From NCBI GenBank assembly GCA_944472155.2, contig OX235271.1, positions 126,818,969 to 126,882,968 on the forward strand: a DNA stretch of 64,000 nt, in the 5' to 3' direction. This document shows, piece after piece, positions 14,301 to 23,029 of the stretch (position 1 is the stretch's first letter; each line of letters opens with the position of its first letter). The translations under genes and the position numbers were made by a program. The notes under the pieces are model-generated. The model was given only the letters and a program-made list of their open reading frames with translations, had not been told where the DNA came from and did not search any database. The stretch comes from Trichobilharzia szidati. Its lineage: Eukaryota; Platyhelminthes; Trematoda; Strigeidida; Schistosomatidae.

Positions 14301-17300
14301 CTTCGACAGCCTCATTTAACAACGAAATGACTATGCCACATTTCGGGCGATCCACATCGGAAAACTCAGAGAGGCGTTTGAAGTGAATATAGGAGTAAGA
14401 CAAGGCTGCCTGACTATTATCACCCATGATGTTCCTGATTGCGGTGCACTGGATTATGTGGAAGACTGCACCTTGGGTGGAGAAGACAAGAGTATGTTGG
14501 ACCAACGAGACAAGTGTAGAAGACGTGGATTTAGAGTGTGGACAACGTATGTTTAATGTCACGCAAACTCGAAGACTTGCAGGCGACAACCAACAAAATG
14601 TGGCGGAACAGCCCGAAGGTGAAGACAGGACTCCACGGAAACGTAGAGAAGGTGGAGACGGAGGTGATGAAGATAACCAACCAACCAACCAACAGCAACA
14701 ACAACTAACACCAATCTCCTTCAGCGGAATAGCTTGGAAAGAGGTTACTTCCTTCACTCATGTAGGCAAAATCGTTTCAAACGCAGACGATAACATGGGT
14801 GAGGATGTCTGAGCCAACCAGCATGGATTGGAAAGGCGAGATGCGCATCCATCAACCTGAAATCAGTTTGGAAATCCTCTACTTCACTCAGATAGCATGA
14901 AGAACAAGATTCGGATTCTCAACACCAATGTTATTCAAGTCAGCCTGTCAGCTGGTCACTTGTTCTGTATTGGTCAGAAACTTGAACAGTGAGTGCGTCA
15001 CGAGAATTCTTTTCAACAGAATGCTGCAGACTTTTGTCAACAGCTGCCCTCACTGGCTGGCTCCATACTGAAGATGAAATGGCCAGTTGGCCAGAGAGAA
15101 TTAGCAACCAGAAACTGTGGCTGGGAACAAACCAGCAGGCGAGAGGCGATTGCTCAACAGAAATGTGGGAAAAAGTGGAGATTGTTTGGGCATGCATTGA
15201 GGAGGCCGTTGAATGATAGCGCACGCGATGCTATCACTCAATTGGAACTTGATTGGGAAGCGACAAGTTTGTCGTTGGTGAGAAAGTGACATGGAAGATG
15301 TCGTGCTAGGTGGCGATGAGAGATTATGGCCAATAGTGAACCCAGAAGAGTAGGGGAGCAGAAAATATAACAAATTGTAGATGTGTTTTTGAAGCCGTAT
15401 ATTCCACTCAAATCCCGAGGGAATTATAATAAATAATAATCGCTGATATAAGGATAAAACTTGTGCACCGTGGTAGAGTATAATACCACTATCGATACAA
15501 TTTTGTTGTACATTAATATGTACTGACAACGTATCGAGCTTAATTTATTGCTCATAATCATATCAACGTACTCACAAAACTCTCTTGCTTCCTTTTAATA
15601 CATGAGCAAATTTTATCCATAATGAAATAATAATCGTCCTTTAAGCCTAGAAAATGAAATGCACTGTAGCTCTGCTCTAACTAATGTCAGCTCATGATGA
15701 AAATCCTGTAATCATATTTATATTTGTAATCTTTAGAAGTTTTGTTGATAAAAATTATTAAGGTGACACAGTATTCTTCACTAATTAACCACCATGCTGA
15801 ATGAAAAAAAAACTCAGAAATGCTGCTGTCTTGTGGCCTTCACTTTGTTTTAATAAATGGAAACTATTTTCAGAATTATTTTCTAATTAAATATGTAACA
15901 CAAACAAATAAACTGACCTTAAGAAGAAGACGACTGAAACCATCCAAGCTCCTAACCAGAAAAATTTCTGGCCAAAAAATTTACAGAATCCTAATGTAAC
16001 TGAGTTTCTTGTGAATCTCCCGATTGAATATTCCACGAGGATAATGGGTATAGACCAGAGGAATAAAATGAGTAACCAGACAATATAAAATGTCAAGGCT
16101 CCTGAAGTTTACATGAAAGTAAGACAAGAAACTCAGAAGTTGAGAGAATTTTCAATAATTTTAATAAATTTACGATTATTTTTCACTAGACTGAAAATAT
16201 AAGTATATATATATTCAAATGAAACGGCCTATGAATAAAAACATTTTTAGTGAACTATGACAGAAGTAACATTTTCTGACATGTTTTGTACATTGTTTAG
16301 AAAAATAGATAAACTACGATTGTCCTATGCTGCTTACCACTGCATAATTTTCCTTATCAGTGTGATTTCATTTTTCTCTCTTTGGTACAACAGATTTACA
16401 GGAGACGTGCTCATTAAATGAATATTCATCCGATGTCTTCCTTAATCTAAAAAAGAATTTCTTGTGACAGCTGGAAAGCGCGATAGTTCTTCCTTCTTTT
16501 TGAAAAAAATCTACTCAATTAGGATGTTGTGATTTGATGTTTTATACGTCAGGAAGCTAAGGGTATACCAGATACGAAGAGAATCCTTGGCTAACAATAT
16601 AATGATCAGTTATATAAACTTTAAACTCATCCTCATAAACTTTAACGACTAAAGTATCTAATGATAAGTGTCACTCTCAAAACGTTCCACGTACACAGCT
16701 CTACGCTAATCTAAATCTTCACTAAGTTCAAATTTAAGACAAGAGTAATTCAACGCTGTAGAAATTGGACACATAGCAGGACGGAGTTTGCTACATTTGT
16801 ATAACTAATTTGAATTCACTAACTGATATATTTCTGTCATTGTCCAGTCGGTTATGATTTCGAATCTCTAATCCTTTGATGAAGAATACTCTTCATAATT
16901 TATACTTTGCTGTAGTAAACAGAGATTTGAATAACGTCATTGTGGCTGCCTAATTAAATTTCTAACAAACTGGTTCATACCTTCGAGTTTGTTTAAGTTC
17001 GTAAAGCGCACTAACCCAATGCATTCTTCAAATTTTCAAGGGGCACCATAAAAACATTATGATAACTGTTTGTGTAAAAAAATGCGTTAACCATAGGTGA
17101 TGTAGCCCCAAAATAACTTGATAAGGAAAACGAAAAAATTGGCAAAAGGATTTCATGTGAACATAGAAAAGACAGAGTTGATAAACATACCTGACTGACA
17201 ACAAACACTAGTCATCATAATCAGGATAAATCTAACAAAAGTTGTCTGTTCCACTTACTTAGGTAGCATCGTCTCAACTACAGATGGCATGGGCAAATGT

Positions 17301-18376
17301 GTTAAAGGCAAATATGATATGTAAAGGAAGACAGGCATTCATAACTATTACTGCACTTAAAAAGGAAACAAGATTCAAATTTTCAAAACTATTGTGAAGC
17401 CATTGTTTTCATATTGTTCAGAGTTTTGACGAGCCACTGGAAACATTTCGAACAAGCTGCTGCACACTTTTATCGAAAAATCCCTTCTGCTGATCGACAA
17501 TGAAGATTAGATGGCCATAAAGTATGAATAACAAGGGACTCTGGTAAAGAACCAACCAAAAAACTGTTGCTCGACCAATATGCAGAAGTGAATTTAGGTG
17601 GAATGGACATAAGCTGAGAAAACCATCGAGTGACATTACACGCTAGATCTTCAGGTGGAAGCCCAATAGAAAGCGACAAGTTGGACATCCGACGGTGACA
17701 CAGAGAAGGTCACGTGAGGGGAGAGATACAAGCTTCTGAGGAATTGTGGAGCCGATTAAAAGTAGTGCCAAAGAGCCTCGCCTAAAATATTTTTGCTTCT
17801 GAAGCCTTTTGCTTCACCTGTAGTCCAAAATATGAATATTAATGATAAAGTAACTTGACATAAACTGGGACAAAACATTTACTCGTAAAAAGCAGATTTT
17901 ATGTTTCAATCCTTTAAAATTGTTGCTCAGCTGATGCGATTTATTTGACATAAGAGTAGAATTTAGGCACTGTGATAACTCATAACTACCACAGAATAAT
18001 CTTATTTGATAAAACACACAGTGGCATAACATTATCATCAGTGAATAATCCTTTCTAGCTATGTGCTTTATGAAATAAAATTATTCATCAGGGTTTATTT
18101 ACTTGAATCTTCGGGACACATAGAATTTTACAACCTTATGTTGACCATGTCATGGTTTATCGTTACTACTATTATGCATTTTCAATTTATGCTTTATTCT
18201 TATCTTATAGCTAACGAATTAAAAAAATTCCTTTTTTGTACATAATTCTTGACTTTATAGGAGTTGAATTCGATAATCAAGAAGGTGATTTCTTCAATAT
18301 TGACTATTTAAATCCAGCATATGAATGGGTCAAATCAAATCGTCCTTGTTCTGCGCCTCCGAAAATCCATTGTTAA
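2296..18376 (+). CDS. Spliced hypothetical protein gene (6-exon model)
   Basis: The proposed exons are 2296-2350, 3399-3443, 4406-4495, 8004-8055, 9278-9699 and 18261-18376. Every junction has AG/GT borders and the phases chain (1, 1, 1, 2, 1) to a TAA at 18374-18376, giving about 259 residues. The last four exons are the firm part because each is open only in the phase the previous donor demands. The protein is hydrophilic, with no signal peptide or membrane segment. The large exon holds a basic stretch (about KRLKNMWKQQ), several Cys, and an acidic Ser/Tyr-rich end. I do not recognise a family. Introns are filled with Penelope, SINE and RTE copies. The 5' end is uncertain, since an exon at 3875-3926 could replace the first two exons. 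Confidence 0.6.
2470..2625 (+). repeat. Decayed Sm-alpha-type repeat with hammerhead remnant
   Basis: AGGACGAAATGCG and CCTGGATTCCACTGCTAG match the 3' half of the known schistosome Sm-alpha hammerhead (stem II 3' strand, GAAA, stem III, cleavage site, stem I 3' strand). The 5' core CTGAT is followed by a broken stem II, so it should be inactive. Confidence 0.6.
3399..3443 (+). CDS. Candidate second exon of the hypothetical gene
   Basis: The exon has a pyrimidine-rich acceptor ending TTCTCAG and a GTAACA donor. It supplies 14 whole codons (NKNERYSVVSFTLS) with two bases in and one base out, matching both neighbours in the model. It is short and not otherwise supported. Confidence 0.35.
3875..3926 (+). 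CDS. Possible alternative 5' exon of the hypothetical gene
   Basis: An acceptor (TTGCTCTTAG) and a GTAAAA donor flank 17 codons reading ALSNDVYNVEKKHQLLS. It is open only when entered in phase 0 and leaves in phase 1, so it can join the exon at 4406 but cannot follow the exon at 3443. If real, it belongs to a transcript with a different, unseen upstream exon. Confidence 0.3.
4085..4152 (+). CDS. Possible cassette exon, phase-incompatible with the main model
   Basis: A T-rich acceptor (TTTTTTTCTAG) and a strong AAAG|GTAAGG donor bound 68 bases that are open in one phase, reading KNRLKDPEMTVNELRKSKM and a little more. Leaving in phase 2, it could splice to 9278 but not to 4406 or 8004 without an early stop. 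A second open stretch starts at the ATG at 4119 and runs to a GTATGG donor at 4273. Only transcripts can say which is used. Confidence 0.25.
4406..4495 (+). CDS. Internal exon of the hypothetical gene
   Basis: The exon lies between TTTAG and GTAAGT. It reads NCPVKHGRHSGCFNTVTDTS and continues to KCPKVT, entered with two bases and left with one. The other two frames contain stops. Confidence 0.6.
4780..5450 (-). mobile_element. Penelope-like retroelement, 3' end with GIY-YIG endonuclease
   Basis: The minus-strand frame 5442-4990 reads a GIY-YIG nuclease domain: CIYQFNCACGASYIGRCSRN, then EHIPLWLS, a GH-x-x motif, and LCVQKK ... LLPW at the end. This order is typical of the C-terminus of Penelope-like elements. 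Only the 3' end is present. The 3' flank at about 4796-4830 carries a hammerhead-like string (CTGATGA ... ATCGAAA). It sits in an intron of the hypothetical gene. Confidence 0.8.
5455..7185. other. Intron of the hypothetical gene, nothing recognised
   Basis: Between the Penelope copy and the SINE pair I see no exon-like or repeat-like signal beyond short random frames. Confidence 0.5.
7190..7440. repeat. Two inverted type 1 SINE fragments
   Basis: 7190-7300 is minus (CTGAACAGTCC core region) and about 7300-7440 is plus (GAAGAGTCCGAAAATGGGAC followed by GAAACAGCTG). Both are diverged and neither has a full ribozyme core. Confidence 0.55.
7495..7740 (+). repeat. Type 1 SINE, diverged plus copy
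   Basis: A weak tRNA-like head with a B-box-like GGTTTGAACC is followed by GAAGAGTCCCAAAATAGGGC, GAAACAGCTG and the family tail. Stem I is not maintained. Confidence 0.6.
8004..8055 (+). CDS. Internal exon of the hypothetical gene
   Basis: The exon is 52 bases between TTCTGTCCTCAG and GTAAGT. It reads NMKKSCFYERYNSHRQ, with split codons at both ends that match the neighbouring exons. Confidence 0.6.
9005..9185 (+). repeat. tRNA-derived SINE (type 3)
   Basis: The head forms a tRNA-like unit: GCGTCGG at the 5' end pairs perfectly with CCGACGC, and the T arm is GGGGTTCGAACCCC. The anticodon arm is irregular, so it is not a working tRNA gene. The roughly 105-base body is shared with the minus copy at 26115-26305 and ends in an A-rich tract. 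Confidence 0.75.
9278..9699 (+). CDS. Largest exon of the hypothetical gene
   Basis: This 422-base exon is open throughout, between TTTCAG and GTAAGT. It encodes 140 whole codons. It starts basic (LKRLKNMWKQQFDAYI) and has a Lys/Cys/Asp middle and a Ser/Tyr-rich end (CSTCSYIVSY) followed by three Asp. The length of the open frame in this AT-rich DNA is the best single sign that the gene is real. Confidence 0.7.
10125..10920 (+). mobile_element. RTE-type LINE, 5' part (5' UTR and endonuclease, broken)
   Basis: The frame from 10167 reads NVHTVYEDEKATQVAKGIRK followed by YGMEVL, resembling the N-terminal apurinic-endonuclease region of RTE LINEs (motif N-V-R-T-x-Y). Later pieces (GEVSDNGELCEDFI) resemble the N-G-E-R-x-x-x-F-C segment. 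Stops and frameshifts make it a pseudo-copy. The same copy resumes at 12080 after other insertions. Confidence 0.65.
10925..11060 (+). repeat. Dispersed repeat of unknown class
   Basis: The segment CAATAAATTTTGTTCAAAAC, then GTCATCCAGTAAATAATACT and a following TTTCACTGTGTG, recurs at 55200-55300 (plus) and in reverse at 23690-23800. Partial relatives lie near 15540 and 62285. It may be the end of a larger element. Confidence 0.55.
11465..12035 (-). mobile_element. Penelope-like retroelement, 3' end
   Basis: Minus-strand pieces read SLKKTFFAAELRLTFSTKP, CIYQFTCSCGARYVGRTQRL and LLQTAEAMAIHILNPELCIQ. These are the end of the reverse transcriptase, the GIY-YIG motif and the C-terminal block. 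Frameshifts break it. It has landed inside the RTE copy that spans 10125-15438. Confidence 0.75.
12080..12281 (+). mobile_element. RTE LINE, segment between endonuclease and RT
   Basis: This is a continuation of the interrupted RTE copy, recognised by its position and by the fact that joining across the LTR element at the ATTA duplication keeps the LINE sequence continuous. The coding frame is broken. Confidence 0.5.
12282..13133 (-). mobile_element. Short LTR retrotransposon derivative, Ty3/Gypsy-like, young
   Basis: Two 206-bp direct repeats at 12282-12487 and 12928-13133 start TG and end CA and differ at three positions by my reading. A 4-bp duplication ATTA flanks the element (12278-12281, 13134-13137). 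On the minus strand a PBS-like TGGTGTCGCTGCC lies two bases inside the 5' LTR, and a purine tract GGGGGGACGAG abuts the 3' LTR. The 440-bp interior encodes a fragment like the integrase C-terminus (FPKWEGPYTVTKRRGQVY). No protease, RT or RNase H is present, so it depended on a full partner. Confidence 0.85.
12488..12927 (-). pseudogene. Pol C-terminal remnant inside the LTR element
   Basis: The minus-strand frame runs through the whole interior and includes the motif G-P-Y-x-V ... Y-x-I ... R-V-x-x-x-Q-I, typical of the end of Gypsy integrases. Everything upstream in pol is deleted. Confidence 0.6.
13138..13590 (+). mobile_element. RTE LINE, pre-RT segment
   Basis: This continues the RTE copy after the LTR insertion: charged linker sequence before the RT domain, with many stops. 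It is cut again by the repeat at 13595-13745. Confidence 0.5.
13595..13745. repeat. Dispersed repeat with 27-nt foldback
   Basis: Arms at 13650-13676 and 13700-13727 are nearly perfect inverted complements around a 23-nt loop (TTTTGATAAAGTCTCA / TGAGACTTTATCAAAA). The flank AAAACTTGTGCACTGTGG recurs at 15450-15480, and TTTTATCCATAATGA recurs near 15640 and 62330. Confidence 0.6.
13745..15438 (+). mobile_element. RTE LINE, reverse transcriptase to 3' end (broken)
   Basis: Frame fragments give FKDFDKAFDSL (RT motif with the catalytic-region Asp), VHIGKLREAFEVNIGVRQGC, then SETWTVSASR and EQTSRREAIA near the C-terminus. The 3' end is near 15438 with TTCCACT and a TAATAAATAATAA tail. The many frameshifts make it inactive. 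Confidence 0.75.
15447..15660 (+). repeat. Dispersed repeat, longer copy
   Basis: It starts AAGGATAAAACTTGTGCACC, as in the copy at 13600, and ends TTTTATCCATAATGAAA. In between is a reversed piece of the repeat seen at 10925. It follows directly on the RTE 3' end. Confidence 0.5.
15663..15720 (+). repeat. Type 1 SINE, 3' tail only
   Basis: TCTAACTAATGTCAGCTCAT and the following GATGAAAATCCTG match the tail of the type 1 SINE. Head and ribozyme are absent. Confidence 0.5.
15918..16101 (-). CDS. Isolated SLC6-family exon (TM2 and first intracellular loop)
   Basis: On the minus strand, AG|GAGCC at 16101 and AAG|GTCAGT at 15918 bound 184 bases, the same length and phases as the exon at 28632-28815. 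Its 61 whole codons differ from that exon at 12 residues by my count and contain no stop. It keeps the helix-2 motif WSIPIILVEYSIGRF and the following loop (FCKFFGQKFFWLG). I found no TM1 or TM3 exon nearby on this strand. It is either part of a gene with very large introns or a surviving fragment of a duplicated transporter. It is nested in the intron of the plus-strand hypothetical gene. Confidence 0.75.
17030..17815 (+). mobile_element. RTE LINE, 3' fragment
   Basis: It reads GFHVNIEKTEL, then STYLGSIVST, the region following the RT core, and ends near 17800 with a degenerate C-terminus. It lies between the lone SLC6 exon and the last exon of the hypothetical gene. Confidence 0.6.
18261..18376 (+). 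CDS. Terminal exon of the hypothetical gene
   Basis: After TTTATAG the exon reads VEFDNQEGDFFNIDYLNPAY and ends in PPKIHC and TAA. It is entered with two bases, completing the split Gly codon of the exon ending at 9699. It lies 8.5 kb from that exon; the intron holds an RTE copy, an LTR element and the lone minus-strand SLC6 exon. Confidence 0.65.
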
Positions 18377-19002
18377 TTCCATATTGATGTTTAATGTATA
18401 AAAAGCTTACGGTGGGGGGAGTAGCATATGCGTACTCCTATGAATTCAGTTGTAACACACTTTGTTTATTCAGCCTGGCCTTTCATTACTTCATGCTGAT
18501 CATCAAATTATTACAATCAAACGAGTAACTTTAAAAACGAGATTTGTTGTGGATTATGCATCGATTAATTTGAACTCACAGTTACTCGAAATTTCGAAAT
18601 ATTGAATGTAATTGTCAGCCATAAGAAATAGAAGTTTTTCTCTTCTTGTATCTAATTTGCTTTTGTCAAAACTAAAAACTAACAGACAAGAACTCAGTGA
18701 TTTTATTTTCGTATCTTATTTCCGAATCCCAGTCTTCAGTGCCTAATTAATGTACATAATTTTCATTCAGTTCACTAAATTTCATTCTCATTTTATCTTG
18801 CACCAGTTACGGGTCACAGCTGCCAAGTAATTCTATTGCAGGATGAATATCAAATCATTAGCTTCAAAAAATTACCAAAAACCTCCGATAATACCATGAG
18901 TGTTAGGTTTACTATCGTACAATTTATGTCATCAGATAATTATTCCTTTTAAACTAAAATCCTATGCTTGTAAATAGTTAATTTGCCTGTAGATTGTGGC
19001 GT

Positions 19003-19217
19003 GCGTTGGTGGCACAGCGGTAGAATGCTCCCTAACCACGCAGTATGATCCTCGGCTGACTAACTCCTTTACCTCGCTAAGCCAGTAATTAGACTGGTAA
19101 AGAGGGAAGGTTAGGCATGCGGCTAGCAACCCCATCCCGTCAAAATGAATACCACTGCTACCGAAACTTCAAAGCTCTGGCCTGAATTCTTATATTCCAC
19201 TGGGAACGTAAAGGAAT
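19003..19217 (+). repeat. tRNA-headed SINE with RTE ends (type 2)
   Basis: A tRNA-like head (GCGTTGGTGGCACAGCGGTA) is followed by a body beginning GACTGGTAAAGAGGGAAGG, like the RTE 5' region at 10145-10230. The tail is TTCCACTGGGAACGTAAAGG plus AATAAAA, like the RTE 3' end. Confidence 0.75.
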
Positions 19218-20179
19218 AAAAAAAATAATTATGATAGATGAATTGCTGAGATCATTTAGTAAGAGTGAATTATCCTTATTTAAGCCATTTCGTAGAAAAA
19301 AATTAATTGATATTCCCACTTATCTGACAACAGGTGACAACTAACGCAATATTCTCATCAGTGTTTATTCTTAGTAAACAGGCATTTTTGAAAATGTTTC
19401 CAAAATTAAGAACAAATACATAGCTTAAGAAAACTTTTCAAAGTCCATTTGGAAAGTGGAATATTGACTTCATGGATTATGACAAATAAGTCATGTACAT
19501 CAATGCAAATTATTTCAAGGTTTAAAGATCATGAAATAATACAGTGTGACAGGTTTAGATGAACGTCTAACAAAGTTTTAACTTTTAGATCATTGAAATC
19601 ATATTTAATCGTTTTTTCTTCATATACACAGATGACAGCGGGAACACAAGATAAAATCATCTTAATTTATTGTCTGAATTAAGTTAGAATATCTAGTTGA
19701 TGATTTCGCAACTTATTTCACCATGAAAAAGGGTTGTGATATAGTCTAAGTTCAAACTTAAACTAAATTTAAATGGAGTGCCAGGTACACATTACAAGAA
19801 GTAATCATAACTGCTTCTGTCTGCTCTATCTACACATTGATTTTCAATACACTTCATATTACAAGAATTAATCACTCATCTACGGAGTATAAATCGTGAA
19901 GTAGGAATGATGTAAACATATTTAAATTACAACATAGGATTCTGTGAAACTAATACTTCATTAATAAAGAACGTACCTCAACATTAATATGTTAATTTTT
20001 CAAGCGATATTCCCATTCTAGCATTAATGAGAGAGATTAACTCAGTGAAATATCGATTACCGTCCTTTAGATTATTTTTCTGTCATTTACGAAATGACGG
20101 TCGCCCTGAGAAGGCTACTAGGAAATGGTGTGATGTGGCCTTGGCAAATTTTGGAAATAAATACAGGATTTATTCAAGA

Positions 20180-20270
20180 GTTGACATCAGTTGGAGAACC
20201 ATTGGAACCAGTGATGTCAGCTCATGATTAATCCGGAAACCAATCAAATCCCTGCAAACCAACTTAAGAA
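20180..20270 (+). repeat. Type 1 SINE, 3' tail only
   Basis: GAGAACCATTGGAACCAGTG and GATGTCAGCTCATGAT, followed by ACCAATCAAATCCCT, match the family tail. Confidence 0.5.
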
Positions 20271-20384
20271 TGAATGCATAATTTTATTCTCAGTCATATT
20301 ATGGGTTATCAACAGTGATACTACTAAGACTGTTCGAAAAATATAGTAAATCTAGATTTATTTATTATTCAAGTCAGTCAGTTA

Positions 20385-20930
20385 TGCTATACGGGTCAGA
20401 AACTTGCACAGCGAGTGCATCACGAGAAGCCTTTCCAACAAACAGTTGCAGACTTTCATCAACAGCTAACATCGCTGACCCCAAACTGAAGATCGAATGG
20501 CCAGTTGGCCAGAGCGAATTAGCAACCAAAAACTGTGGCTGGGAACAAACCATCAGGTGACAGTCGATTGCTCAACTGACTGACTGGAATAACATTGGTG
20601 TTGAGAATCCTAATCTTGTTCTTCATGCTGTCTGAGTGAAGCAGAAGATTTCCAGAGCGATTTCTGATTGATGGATGCGTATCTCGCTCGCCTTTCCGAT
20701 CCATGCTGGTTGGCTCAGACATCTTCATCTGTTCTATCGTCTGCAGTTGAAACGATGTTGCCTATATGAGTGAAGGAAGTGACCTCTTTCAAAGCTATTC
20801 CGTTGAAGTTGATTGGTGTTGGTTGTTGTAGTTGTTGTTGGTTGGTTGGTTATTTTCGTCACCTCCATCTTCTCTATGTTCACCTGAATTCCTGTCTTTG
20901 CTGCTTTTTCGTCCAGTGTTGGTTGATAAG
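20385..20930. mobile_element. Rearranged RTE LINE fragment, two halves in opposite orientation
   Basis: 20385-20575 is plus (LYGSETCTASASREAFPTN, then the WEQT motif). 20576-20930 is minus and covers the sequence that should lie just upstream. The order is downstream part forward, then upstream part inverted. Confidence 0.65.
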
Positions 20931-20934
20931 CCTA

Positions 20935-21825
20935 CATTATATGAACATGCACAATCTGGTTGAGATACTTAAAATAACCAGACCGAGGTACCTATTTAGT
21001 TTGTTCGCTTAGTTTTTGCACAAATAAACCCAACTTAAGGAATCATTTTGCTGCTTATATATTCAATTAACTCATTCTTCCAATAAATTACGTTCAAATA
21101 ATAAAATGTATCTTACCAACTACACCAGTAATATGGTAACATCATTCACCCTATAGGCTTTTCATCACCTGCGTACACGTTACGAGTGTTACACAGTTAA
21201 GCTTACAGGAGGCTCCAGATTAATGTTATGCCCATTAAAATAAGTTTAAAAATTATCTTATTTAAAGGAGAACTGTAATAATAACGAGGGATGAAATATT
21301 AGTTAAACTGCATTCAAATTATTTATTTTATGAGGACTTTTATCAGTGCTTTAATCCATAGTTTTCTAAAATTTGTATGTCTTTCCTTATAAATCCCAAC
21401 AAGCTGCAGTATTAGTAATATTTATAAACTTCTTTTAGATGAGATGATATGAACTCAGGTATATTTGTTCTCTTAGAAGAAACTGTCAGGAAGAATATTT
21501 AATTAAAATCAATAAATTCTTAACTTTAAGGTATGTATTTGCGCATCATTCGTATTATTTCTCGAAATACCGTGATCCTTCCTTATTATCAGTACAGAAT
21601 CCCACTTCAGTGTATCTAGAACATTTTGAAACTGAATCTTCATTAAAAAAAGTAAATAATGCAAGCAGTGAAACAGATTGTTCGCTGCTAATTAATTATC
21701 ATGATCATTCTTTGTTTGTTTCTCATTTTAAAAGACTACATTCCACTTCAAATTCTATCTGTCTAGATTTTTGTCGATATTTTAGTGCTCAGGGTCTTGA
21801 ATACAATTGAACTGTATTCAAGTGT
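20935..21825. other. Intergenic, nothing recognised
   Basis: AT-rich. A 66-codon plus frame at 21610-21810 has no family or splice support. Confidence 0.45.
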
Positions 21826-21829
21826 TGGT

Positions 21830-21980
21830 TTGTAGGGATTTGATTGGTTATAGGATTCCATCATGAACTGATATTGGTTACAGAACTATTGGAAAACCTG
21901 GGAGTATTGGACCGCTGTTTTGTCCTAGTTTGGGACTCTTCAGCAGTACGCACTCACCGGGGTTTGAACCCGGTATTGAA
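21830..21980 (-). repeat. Type 1 SINE with near-consensus hammerhead
   Basis: On the minus strand GTACTG is followed by CTGAAGA, then GTCCCAAACTAGGAC, AAAACAGCGGTC and CAATAC (21904-21950). The first core strand is canonical. The GAAA strand has become AAAA and stem I has one mismatch. Confidence 0.7.
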
Positions 21981-22084
21981 CTGTATTCATCTGATATCAT
22001 TCAACATGAAAAACACATACTTCCTCAGTGAGTTTTGTTTCTACTGTATTTATCATAGGCTGTCTAACACTAATTCACCTTAGA

Positions 22085-22275
22085 TTTATACAATTCAGGA
22101 TTTCATCATGAACTGACATCGATTAGAAGATCATTAGAAAACCTGTGAGACTCTTTAGAAGTACTCAGTCACCGCCAGAGTTCGAACCCAGGACCTTCTG
22201 GTTTCAAGGCGAGCTCGTAAACCATTAAGTCACTGGGTCCCGATCCAATGGCCCATGAATTCCAATTTACGCCAA
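22085..22275 (-). repeat. Type 1 SINE, minus copy lacking the ribozyme centre
   Basis: The minus-strand head GGTCCTGGGTTCGAACTCTG and A-box GACTTAATGGTTTACGAGC are clear. The sequence then skips from AAGAGTCTCA to the tail, so stem II and the GAAA strand are gone. Confidence 0.65.
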
Positions 22276-22379
22276 CACATGATATGGCATGACCCCTAGC
22301 GAATGTCATAGCTTGCAAGTACTTATCCTTCACCCCGACCTGCTGTACTTCACTGGTCGGGAATTCTCACAAGAACCCA

Positions 22380-22510
22380 GGCAATTTCCTACCTGGATGC
22401 TTACTGTGAAGACTCCCAAACTAGGACGAAAAAGCTGTCCAGTTCTGTCAGGTTTTCCAATGGCCTTCTGATCGATGTCAGTTCATGATAGAACTCTAAA
22501 ACCAGTCAAA
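22380..22510 (+). repeat. Type 1 SINE, plus copy
   Basis: TGAAGACTCCCAAACTAGGA is followed by CGAAAAAGCTGTCCAGTTCT and the family tail. The C of the core is missing. It forms an inverted pair with the copy at 22085-22275. Confidence 0.6.
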
Positions 22511-22969
22511 TCCCTGAAAAGGAACACTTGAATTTATACATTTATCTGAAAATTAACACCGTAGAAAAAACTTAACTTATAAGCAGTAATACTCCTTCCT
22601 ACAAATTACTGTTATTCCATCATTACAGTTGTAGCATTGAGGAAGTAAATATCAGGAGTAAAAGCGATGAATTGTAAATGTGCAGAAGTTTTAGACTAAA
22701 ATTCTATAAATAACCCTAGAGAATTTAGCTTACACTACTACTACTACTAATGAATACGATAAAAACTCTTACTACAAAAGCCAATGTAATTAGCACACAT
22801 CTATACCTGAATATCATATTGATTACCTGACTTAATTTGTACACAGTTTATACGACCAATAGTACACAAAAATTAGAAGACAGACAACGGTGAATCTTTA
22901 TAAATTAATATAGCTGTTTTTTTAAAATAAATTATTAGTTATGTTAAAAGAAATAATTCACTAAAAGCT

Positions 22970-23029
22970 ATGAAAGCTACTGAAAGTTTGGACAATGATA
23001 ACGATATTGTGGATAAAGTTAGTCAACAG
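22970..23029 (+). CDS. SLC6 gene exon 1 (start, cytoplasmic N-terminus)
   Basis: ATG at 22970 opens 20 codons (MKATESLDNDNDIVDKVSQQ) that end exactly at a CAG|GTGAGT donor in phase 0. An in-frame TAA lies 42 bases upstream with no other ATG between. The acidic, hydrophilic character suits an SLC6 N-terminal tail, and exon 2 is also entered in phase 0. No transcript confirms it. Confidence 0.65.

Noticed and set aside
14233..14812. Long frames on both strands (174 and 128 codons) as genes
   Set aside because: They are shadow and frame-shifted readings of the RTE reverse transcriptase region; the repetitive Asn/Gln/Thr stretch comes from an AACC repeat.
18841..18900. Minus-strand sequence resembling GNIWRFP of SLC6 TM1 for the lone exon
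   Set aside because: Only a short GGAGGTTT-like match, out of frame, without the preceding Gly-rich helix or splice sites.
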